14,759 nt of DNA from Candidatus Methanophaga sp. GoMg3.2 (GTDB taxonomy: Archaea > Halobacteriota > Syntropharchaeia > Alkanophagales > Methanospirareceae). The DNA is taken from the NCBI GenBank assembly GCA_013180565.1, contig QBUN01000397.1, positions 1-14,759 of the forward strand, given 5' to 3'. A model generated the notes under the pieces. That model saw only the letters and a list, made by a program, of their open reading frames with translations, did not search any database and was not told where the DNA came from. Each line of letters begins with the position of its first letter. Position 1 is the first letter of the stretch. Below, piece by piece: positions 7,092 to 13,235 of the stretch. Made by a program: the position numbers and the translations under genes.

Positions 7092-7487
7092 AGTACCATC
7101 CTGTTTTTATTTTATGCTTATGTTTCTTATATAAAAGTTTCTTTGGTAAGGCTTTCTTTCCGCGAAGCTTGCGCAGCGTTTTTGGTCAAACTTTTTTAAA
7201 GTTTAAAAGAAAGGTTTGTAGAAACTAGTTACCCATAGCGTCAAGTTAGTCTTGTGAAGCTATAAATAATGCAGTCTTTTTCCGGGTAGGAAAACTAGCC
7301 AATGCCTGAAAAAATGCTCCATAAACCATAAAAGGAAAGATTAATAAGTGTAGTGTGTATACAGCACACTTATGGCCGAGATCATCCGATGAATTTGTCT
7401 ATTCCCTTCAATCCATTTGAAGTTTAGAGGTGAATATGCGGTTATTTTGCTGATGCTTATCCAAGCCTATCTTGACGGCATGGCTAG
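7092..7487. other. Intergenic region between genes B and A: promoter and palindromes, no gene seen
   Basis: This AT-rich, 396-bp stretch holds the gene A TATA box and the perfect 7-bp-arm palindrome AAACTTT-TTT-AAAGTTT (7188-7204). A longer dyad lies at 7344-7373, with 8-bp arms ATAAGTGT/ACACTTAT around TGTATACA. The dyad could be an operator or mark the end of the B transcript. Neither a reverse transcriptase nor a third copy of the variable block is present. No convincing coding frame was found. Confidence 0.6.
7126..7137 (-). promoter_or_regulatory. Archaeal TATA box for gene A
   Basis: On the minus strand the sequence reads CTTTTATATAAG, preceded by the purine-rich GAAAC, which fits a BRE plus TATA element. 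Its centre is about 40 bp before the ATG at 7091. Transcription would then start near 7106 with a short leader containing AGGATGG as a weak ribosome site. This suggests gene A has its own promoter and does not depend on gene B. Confidence 0.5.
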
Positions 7488-8648
7488 TTACTGTTCCTTC
7501 AGAAGGCGAAAGCCGAGGTAGTTGTAGCGGGAGTCCGAGCCGCGGTAGAAGCGAAGCGCAGACCGGCAGTCCCCGGTGCTGAAGCGCCAGCAACCGCCAC
7601 GGACGACCCGGTCGGCGCCATCACCTACCCATGCGCTGCCGTCAGTAGGTGCACCGTCATAGCTGTCATGCCACATATCCTGCACCCATTCCCAGACATT
7701 GCCGTGCACGTCATACAGACCCCATGAATTGGGTTTCTTCTGACCTACCGGAGGCGTCTTACCATCCGAGTTATCATCATACCACCCATAATCGCCAAGT
7801 TTTGATCTTGAATCCCCAAATGAATATCGTGTGGTAGTGCCAGCTCGCGCTGCATATTCTCATTCTGCCTCAGATGGCAGCCGGTACTTGTCTGTGCCTT
7901 CTTTTTCGTTGAGTTTCTTGATGAATTCCTGAACATCGTCCCATGAAACATGTTCAACAGGCAGGTCGTCATCGCCCTTGAAACAGGAAGGATTGTCGCC
8001 CATAACTGCTTTCCATTCACGCTGGGTCACAGGATAGGTACCGAGATAAAACGGATTGTTTATCTTCACTTTGTGCACAGGTTTTTCATCATCGCTTTCT
8101 TCCGACCCCATGTTAAACTCGCCCGCGGTGACCAGAGTGAACTTCATGCCGATGCTATTATCCTGTTTTGCTATTTTTTCCGGTTCTTCTATCGTGGTAT
8201 TCACCTTTTCTAGTTCCATATCCAGTACTTCATTAGTCTTCTGGCTCGGTTGCACCGGGCGACCGAGAATGTCTGCGACCACCTTCAATAAGTTATCAAA
8301 TCCAAGATGATGCAATTTTCCTTCCCAATCTCTGAGATCTGCTGCTTGCATTAACCTGAACGCAAGGGGTATTTTTACATCATCAATCAAAACGGGAATA
8401 AGGATGCCCCTTTGCTTACCTTCGGATGCTTCTATTTTTACCCACTTTGATGATACTGAGGTACGAGACCACAAAACAATTACACATTTCGCGGCGTCTA
8501 ATGCCTCCTCAATAACAGTATCAAATGTCTCCCCCGGGAGAATGCTACGATCCCACCAAACAGAAAAACCTTGCTGTTTTAGAGCTTCTGCTATATCTTT
8601 TGCTTTGCCTCTATCCTCACTACTATAGCTAATGAATATGTCGCTCAT
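7488..8648 (-). pseudogene. TIR - FGE-sulfatase protein with hypervariable C-terminus, interrupted by one in-frame TGA (gene B)
   Basis: The frame from ATG 8648 to TAA 7488-7490 spans 387 codons with a single internal TGA at 7860-7862 (codon 263). Residues 1-130 are a TIR domain (DIFISYSSEDRGKA, WWDRSILPGE, SKWVKIEASEG with putative catalytic E73), a fold that hydrolyses NAD+ in many prokaryotic defence proteins. A linker of about 35 residues precedes an FGE-sulfatase domain beginning near 165 (SIGMKFTLVTAGEFNMGSE, YPVTQREWKAVMG). It contains YRLPSEAE, then the stop exactly where family members have Trp, then EYAARAGTT. The post-stop frame stays open for 123 codons through GNVWEWVQD and the variable block. 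Thus a TGG-to-TGA nonsense change, a consensus error or read-through are all possible. As read, a 262-residue TIR protein lacking the sensor is produced. It lies 31 bp after gene C, probably in the same operon. Confidence 0.8.
7499..7620 (-). repeat. DGR-type variable region in gene B (VR-B)
   Basis: This is the counterpart of VR-A, again exactly 122 bp, encoding the last 40 or so residues of gene B from GADRV to LGFRLL. Constant codons are identical to VR-A down to third positions, although the two host proteins are clearly diverged elsewhere in the FGE domain. Sixteen positions within codons 8-32 of the block carry different residues in the two copies, such as N/R, D/F, D/R and A/Y, almost all by first- or second-base changes. 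The block is far richer in GC than the surrounding gene. It remains in frame downstream of the TGA. Two third-base differences inside the core (TGC/TGG and CCC/TCG) are not adenine-explained and may reflect different templates or later mutation. Confidence 0.8.
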
Positions 8649-8683
8649 TTTGATTTATCCTGATTAGATGTGAGTCTACTCAT
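8645..8683 (-). other. 12-codon mini-ORF bridging genes C and B
   Basis: ATG at 8683 overlaps the TGA stop of gene C (ATGA), and its own TGA (8645-8647) overlaps the ATG of gene B (ATGA at 8648-8645). The frame fills the whole 31-bp gap. An AGGAT-like ribosome site for gene B lies inside it. It may serve translational coupling between C and B, or be chance. The peptide itself is not expected to have a function. Confidence 0.3.
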
Positions 8684-11466
8684 AGCATAGCCTCCAGCAC
8701 CTCCACCTCATGGTCCCGTCGGTGATACCCCATCTGTTTGATCATCTTTATGGCGATAGCCAGGTGCTCCCGCGCCTTATCCCTCTCCCCCATGGCCAGG
8801 TACAGCCGTGCATATTCCAGATGGCAATCTGCCTGATACAGCCCCATCTCACCGCGTTCTGCAATGGTCATGGCTTCTTCAATATCATGCTGCGCCCTGT
8901 CGAATTCACCTTGCACTCTGTACAGCTCTGCCCTGGCAAGCAGGCCAAGGGGTAAGAAATACTGCTGTCCTGCCTGCCGCAACCTGTCCACCGCCTGGTT
9001 CAGGTGCTCTGCAGCCTGAGTGAAATCCTGACTGCCCTCTTGTAGGGCCTGGAGAAGATGTGCTCTTCCAAGGGAGAGATGGTCGAGGGCAATGTCAAGA
9101 AGGGAATCTGATGGATGACGTGTTTGGATCAGCCATTCTGCCCGGCTCAGCACTTCCTGATACTTCCCCTGGCTCAGCAGCAGATCACCGTACTGAAATC
9201 CCCGTAATGAATACAGGAGGGGATACTCAAGCGGATCCTCTTTTTGCATCTCATCTGCCTTACGGAACAGAGATTCGGCTTCGGACTGGCGGCCGGCATG
9301 GTGCAGGGCATCTGCCAGAGTCGTCTTATTGACCATTCGCCGAAACGCATCGCCACTGCGGTCGGCAAGGTCAACGCTCTGGTTTGCATACACTAAGGCA
9401 AGGGCAATGTTGCCAATGGTCAGGTAAAGTTCGCTGAGGTTGCCCGCAACAATGGCAGCATTTCCACATCTATTTTGTGCAATCCTAGCCTCTAACCCGG
9501 CTTGCATGGGCTGAGCTGCCTCTTTCAGACGGCCAAGCGCCCGAAGATCATAGCCAGCCTCGTTCAGGACATAGGCTTTAGCAGCTTCTGTAAGCTCGGC
9601 CACGGGCTTGTCCCAGAATGAATAAAAGAACCAGGAGATTGCAGCTAGATCAGCACCAATTGCTCCTAGCTTGCTAATATCGAAAGCCTCATCGCTTCTT
9701 CGAATTCTATGCCAGTACACCTCTTCCATCGCATCCTGGTAACGGCCTGCCTGGCAGCCGTGAGCCACAGCAGCATAGAGTGGACTCATCTCTTCGATGG
9801 TATCGGGATAATGTTTTGCCTGATTCTTAAAGTACTCGTATAATCTGTTGTGAGCCTCTTTCCATGCTTCAGTGTTATTCTGCTTGAGTTCATCACCAAA
9901 ATGTTCCCGTATGAGCGGGTGGCAATCCAGGGTATCTGGCATGGCAGGATCATCCTTTGCCAGAAGACCTGCCTTTATCAGGTTATTGAGTGCAAACTGC
10001 CAGTCCTCATGTGACAAATCCTTCAGCTTTGTGGTCAGCCCTTTAATGGGTGGCGTGGCTCTCAGCACCTCAATGGCGCCACCCTCGGCTGGTCTGTCGA
10101 AAAGCCCCATGATACGTAAAATATCCAGTTCGGGTTGGTCTTTGAGCCATACTTCGTAGGACTCCATGACCCGTCTGGCATGACCGCCATACTTTTTCTC
10201 TTTTGTCAACTTTGCAATCCGATCACGTTTTCGAACATTGCCATTATACACAATGGCAAGGTAGGTGCCCAGCAGCATCAGGGCAAGGGCATGACCATCG
10301 AAATCACGAACCGCTTGCTTGAGCTCATCATCTGTTCCTTTTACGCCCAGATACTTGAGAAGGTTCATACCGGCTTCATCAGAGAGATCTTCAAGATGTT
10401 TGTTCGTAACAGTTGTGCCACTGAAATCTTTGAGATCATCCACATCCAGCCGGGTGGTAATGACACAGAGCCCGGGGTTGTAGTTTGCCAACTCCCGGAC
10501 TAGAGATTGCAGACCAGGATCCTTGATACGGCCTTCCTTTTCACTGAAAGGATGCTGCAGCGGCTCCAGACCGTCCAAAATGAGCAGCGTCTTCTGGTTC
10601 CTCACAAATTCTGCCAGTCGCTCACCCTTTTCCCAGGGTGATCCTGCGTCTGGTTCTAAATCGCCGAACCACTTCAATGCAGATGCAATGAACTGGTCAG
10701 CAGAAGCCTGTTTGCCTTCTGCTGCTCCCTGACTGTAAAAGGTCCAGCCGAATACTCGTTCAGCACCGCGAAAGTTTTGCTGACGCATTTTGCTCAGCCA
10801 GGTGTTGACCAGGGCAGTCTTGCCCACACCGCCCCATGCAACAAAACAAATAATATTTGTCCCGCTATTGTCCCAGACTTCATCAAGCATTTTCAATTCT
10901 TTGTCACGGCCAAAGAATTTGGGATTGGTGGAGGGTAGTTTGGCAAGGGAGATTTTATCTGGACCTAATGGTACGTACCCTTCCTTTTTGGGCATCTCCA
11001 TGGTAGGCCCAATGATGTCAGCAATCTCATCAGCAATCGCTGCTAGGTCGGTTTCAACCTGGAATTCACTCCCACCCAGAATGGGTCTACCATCTTTTGG
11101 CCGAAGATTCATTCGAGTAAGCCATTTAACATGTTTCCAAGCACAGGGTTTGATGATAACAGGATAGATATGAAGCCCTTCCTTATCCCTGCGCTCCAGC
11201 AGGGCAGGTATCTCTTTACTAAGGATGAATTTAGAGGTGAGAAAATCGGCGGAGACCAGTAGAACAGCCACGCTGGCTCTGGCAATGGCTTCTTCGATTT
11301 TCTGGTACCAGTTTCCACCAGCACCGATGCGGCGGTCGTCCCATAGATCGAGAATACCCTCCTGGTGCAGTACACCCAGATGAGGCACCAGGCGGTCTTT
11401 CCAGGCTTCATCCTTGTGACTGTAGCTGATGAAAACAGTGGGTTTGGTCATAGCATGGCTTCCCAT
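8680..11466 (-). CDS. TIR - NB-ARC (STAND) NTPase - TPR protein (gene C)
   Basis: This 928-residue protein has the layout of an NLR-like prokaryotic immune protein. Residues 8-150 are a TIR domain (TVFISYSHKDEAWKD, LWDDRRIGAG, with a putative catalytic Glu around E85 in LSKEIPALL), expected to degrade NAD+ on activation. Residues 180-480 form an NB-ARC-type NTPase: FFGRDKEL, Walker A GGVGKT (212-217), Walker B LLILDGLE (294-301) and VITTRLD. A winged-helix and helical region follows, and from roughly 560 to the end there are tetratricopeptide-like helical repeats rich in A, L, Y and E (for example FDRAQHDIEEAM, RDKAREHLAIAI), a likely ligand-sensing superhelix. Unlike A and B it has no FGE domain or variable block. 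ATG 11466 is chosen because GGAGG (complement of 11474-11478) lies eight bases upstream; an internal ATG at codon 6 begins closer to the conserved TIR. It leads the C-B operon. Confidence 0.88.
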   Translation of the reverse strand: MGSHAMTKPTVFISYSHKDEAWKDRLVPHLGVLHQEGILDLWDDRRIGAGGNWYQKIEEAIARASVAVLLVSADFLTSKFILSKEIPALLERRDKEGLHIYPVIIKPCAWKHVKWLTRMNLRPKDGRPILGGSEFQVETDLAAIADEIADIIGPTMEMPKKEGYVPLGPDKISLAKLPSTNPKFFGRDKELKMLDEVWDNSGTNIICFVAWGGVGKTALVNTWLSKMRQQNFRGAERVFGWTFYSQGAAEGKQASADQFIASALKWFGDLEPDAGSPWEKGERLAEFVRNQKTLLILDGLEPLQHPFSEKEGRIKDPGLQSLVRELANYNPGLCVITTRLDVDDLKDFSGTTVTNKHLEDLSDEAGMNLLKYLGVKGTDDELKQAVRDFDGHALALMLLGTYLAIVYNGNVRKRDRIAKLTKEKKYGGHARRVMESYEVWLKDQPELDILRIMGLFDRPAEGGAIEVLRATPPIKGLTTKLKDLSHEDWQFALNNLIKAGLLAKDDPAMPDTLDCHPLIREHFGDELKQNNTEAWKEAHNRLYEYFKNQAKHYPDTIEEMSPLYAAVAHGCQAGRYQDAMEEVYWHRIRRSDEAFDISKLGAIGADLAAISWFFYSFWDKPVAELTEAAKAYVLNEAGYDLRALGRLKEAAQPMQAGLEARIAQNRCGNAAIVAGNLSELYLTIGNIALALVYANQSVDLADRSGDAFRRMVNKTTLADALHHAGRQSEAESLFRKADEMQKEDPLEYPLLYSLRGFQYGDLLLSQGKYQEVLSRAEWLIQTRHPSDSLLDIALDHLSLGRAHLLQALQEGSQDFTQAAEHLNQAVDRLRQAGQQYFLPLGLLARAELYRVQGEFDRAQHDIEEAMTIAERGEMGLYQADCHLEYARLYLAMGERDKAREHLAIAIKMIKQMGYHRRDHEVEVLEAML

Positions 11467-11724
11467 ATATGGGCCTCCGATTTATTAATAGTATAAAATA
11501 AAAATTTGGAATTATATATTTATATGGATTCATTCTATTATTTTGACGCTACTCCAATCAAAGTCATGATAAAACGAGAACATGAACAATAAACAAAGAT
11601 CTTTTTTTGTGAGACTGTGATAAGGTCTTTATATCAACATCATGGCGAAGAATAGTCTGGAAACAATATTCATCGTCCTAAAGATAGCATAATATACGAT
11701 AATGGGATATGCAGATGCGAAAGA
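11467..11724. other. Promoter region of gene C; otherwise nothing recognised
   Basis: This 258-bp, strongly AT-rich stretch lies between gene C and the IS. It includes the gene C ribosome site and TATA-like DNA (11511-11526). Only very short frames occur. The sequence next to the IS does not continue the antitoxin interrupted on the other side, so the two flanks of the IS do not form one gene. Confidence 0.5.
11511..11526 (-). promoter_or_regulatory. Probable TATA box for the C-B operon
   Basis: The minus strand reads ATATAAATATATAAT about 45-60 bp before the ATG at 11466, suitable for transcription starting near 11490 with a 20-25 nt leader carrying GGAGG. The whole region is AT-rich, so the exact element is uncertain. 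Confidence 0.4.
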
Positions 11725-12839
11725 GGCACCCCACTACTTTGGTGTGGGTGCTAAAATCGGAAAGTTAGGATTTCGATCAAACTAATTTGATGGTTACAAA
11801 TCCCAGCATTCATGCAAGGCGTAACAGGAACTGTAATCCAATTCTTACTGCTCGTTTCACTGAGTGTTAAATGCGCCTTCAGGAAGTTATGCAAGAATTT
11901 AAAGCAGGATATTGCTTTTTCGCCCCAGCTTAAAAGTCTTGGGATTCTTTTGCTGCGCCTTCTCATGTAATTGCACAAGTCCCTTATCTGCGAATTCAGA
12001 CATTCAATCAAAGCGGTGGTTATTTTCTTCCCAAGCCCAAGAGAAGCCATTTTATCTTCAACCGACTGCTTAGACTGCCCGAAGAGTGCATAAGTTACAA
12101 AACCTTCCGTTTTTGTGTATTGTGACTTATTTATAACGCCCGTCAGTGGCTTTTTCCCACCATCGGCGAGATATTTCTCAATGAATTTCTCATAGCCTTT
12201 GTAAGCATCAATCAATACCAATTCTGTCTTCCCTTTGTACTTCTTCAACTTTTTAAACACTTTCTCCAGCGTATCATCATCCCTCTTCCCCGTAACAAAG
12301 TCAATCAAATACTTATTCTCAGCGTCGTATGCAAGCCATCCGTAGAACTCCCTATTCCCCTGTATCTTTATGTATATCTCATCTATCTCGATTATTTTTG
12401 GAATATAATCGCTTGGAGCCACTATTAACGCCTCATATTTCTTAAAACGAGTGATAACTTCCTCTAACAAATTCCTGATGCTTCTTTCTGTCACGTGAAC
12501 TAGCGGTGGCATATTGCTTATTGGATATCCCGTGAGGAATAAATACACAATTGTAAGAATCGTTTCCCGCGACATCTTCTTCTGATAGAAAATGGTTTCC
12601 TTCTTCATATTAAAAGTCCTACCGCAAGCCTTACATTTCTTCCTTTTGGGATGAGAGCCGTTATGTTGTACGCCATGACTTATGATGTCTTCACTACTGC
12701 AGTATGGGCATCTTCTTAATTCCCCTGTATCCCCTGCGATTCTTATTGTCTTTTTGTTCATTTTTTCATCATATTCCCAATAAGAATCGTGTGCAAAGCA
12801 AATAAACTATTTTCACCCACACTTATCTACTGGGGTGCC
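11725..12839 (-). mobile_element. Complete insertion sequence, 1115 bp, with imperfect 26-bp terminal inverted repeats
   Basis: The left end (11725-11750) begins GGCACCCCA and ends GTGTGGGTG. The right end (12814-12839) is its reverse complement with 21 of 26 matches. They enclose a single intact transposase gene whose stop lies directly inside the left repeat. No target-site duplication is visible: the eight bases outside the left end (GCGAAAGA) do not match those outside the right end (ATTTCCCT). This suggests deletion, rearrangement or recombination between copies after insertion. The right end truncates a BrnA-like antitoxin gene. The IS family was not assigned with certainty. Confidence 0.85.
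11751..12761 (-). CDS. DDE transposase with N-terminal zinc ribbon (IS240/IS1-like)
   Basis: This enzyme, of 336 residues, mobilises the surrounding insertion sequence. An N-terminal zinc ribbon is formed by C18, C21, C43 and C46 (CPYC, CKAC), followed by a helix-turn-helix region (TERSIRNLLEEV). The catalytic acidic triad appears as D127 (IEIDEIYIK), D185 (LVLIDAYKGY) and E253 (LIECLNSQIRD), the pattern of IS240/IS6- or IS1-related RNase H-fold transposases. The frame is uninterrupted and the length is normal, so the element may still be active. TAG at 11751-11753 abuts the left terminal repeat. The ATG at 12761 gives 52 bp to the right repeat. Exact family assignment is uncertain. Confidence 0.85.
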   Translation of the reverse strand: MNKKTIRIAGDTGELRRCPYCSSEDIISHGVQHNGSHPKRKKCKACGRTFNMKKETIFYQKKMSRETILTIVYLFLTGYPISNMPPLVHVTERSIRNLLEEVITRFKKYEALIVAPSDYIPKIIEIDEIYIKIQGNREFYGWLAYDAENKYLIDFVTGKRDDDTLEKVFKKLKKYKGKTELVLIDAYKGYEKFIEKYLADGGKKPLTGVINKSQYTKTEGFVTYALFGQSKQSVEDKMASLGLGKKITTALIECLNSQIRDLCNYMRRRSKRIPRLLSWGEKAISCFKFLHNFLKAHLTLSETSSKNWITVPVTPCMNAGICNHQISLIEILTFRF

Positions 12840-13046
12840 ATTTCCCTGGACTTAGCAATTTCTATCACTTTATTAGCGAGTTTAGAGTCGAGAGCAAAAA
12901 GATGTGCCTTTCTCTTGATATCAACTTCAAAATGTGCTTCGGGCATCTCAGTCCAGTATTCGCCCGGGTCATAAGTATCAAAGAACGTTACAAGTTCATC
13001 AAGGGGACCTAAAACGCGGCAAGTTTTTAGATTCACTTTTTGTCAT
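12840..13046 (-). pseudogene. BrnA/CopG-like antitoxin, frameshifted and truncated by the IS
   Basis: ATG at 13046 starts MTKSESKNLPRFRS, a typical N-terminus of CopG-type (PF12441) antitoxins. The frame then breaks at a run of four C on the coding strand (GGGG at 13003-13006 on plus). Removing one C joins it to LDELVTFFDTYDPGEYW and, later, LFALDSKLANKVIEIAKSR, which are family motifs including the start of the ribbon-helix-helix. The expected last dozen or so residues are cut off where the insertion sequence begins (12839). A GTG at 13036 could start the second frame but would leave a non-family N-terminus. Its partner toxin relic lies directly upstream, with AGGAGAGG as a ribosome site between them. 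It would normally neutralise and autoregulate a BrnT-type RNase. Confidence 0.65.
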
Positions 13047-13047
13047 A

Positions 13048-13120
13048 TTATCGCCTCTCCTTTCTTGCCATCTCTCTGGCACTCAACGTCTCTAAGCCAT
13101 ATTATTCCGTCAATCTTCAT
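13048..13120 (-). pseudogene. BrnT-like toxin relic with a large internal deletion
   Basis: ATG at 13120 begins MKIDGIIWLRDVE, the N-terminus of a subgroup of BrnT-like RNase toxins. Only about 13 codons later the DNA shifts to a frame reading SAREMARKERRR and ending at TAA 13048-13050, the typical BrnT C-terminal motif (SAR-M-x-x-KERRR). Intact members are about 90 residues, so roughly 50-60 residues of the catalytic middle are missing and the ends are out of frame with each other. It lies two bases before the antitoxin ATG, the normal toxin-antitoxin order. The identification relies on two short motifs in the correct order and context. Confidence 0.5.
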
Positions 13121-13227
13121 TTATCCCTCGGTTTTAACAATTTTTGAAAATACATCTGAACTATTTCTGACATTCCGAACTTGCTGGTCCAGGATATCCT
13201 ATTGTATTCTCTATATTTATCAGTCAT
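13117..13227 (-). CDS. Hypothetical 36-aa protein overlapping the toxin relic
   Basis: ATG at 13227 to TGA at 13117-13119 encodes 36 residues rich in aromatic and basic amino acids (for example YREYNRISWTSKFGMSE). Its TGA overlaps the ATG of the BrnT-like relic (ATGA), and it begins eight bases after the stop of the upstream gene, so it looks translationally coupled on both sides. I do not recognise a family, and there is no transmembrane segment. It might be a remnant of a larger gene. Confidence 0.3.
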   Translation of the reverse strand: MTDKYREYNRISWTSKFGMSEIVQMYFQKLLKPRDK

Positions 13228-13235
13228 AAGTATCA

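Noticed and set aside
7239..7477. Inverted CGTCAAG/CTTGACG pair (7239-7245 and 7471-7477) as ends of a mobile element
   Set aside because: Only seven bases match, with no gene inside and no duplications; chance is enough.
7092..7487. DGR template repeat or reverse transcriptase between the two variable genes
   Set aside because: I looked for a third copy of the conserved block ends and for an RT frame; none is present here or elsewhere in the window.
8680..8820. A third variable region at the C-terminus of gene C
   Set aside because: The C-terminus is TPR-like helices with no FGE motifs and no similarity to the 122-bp block.
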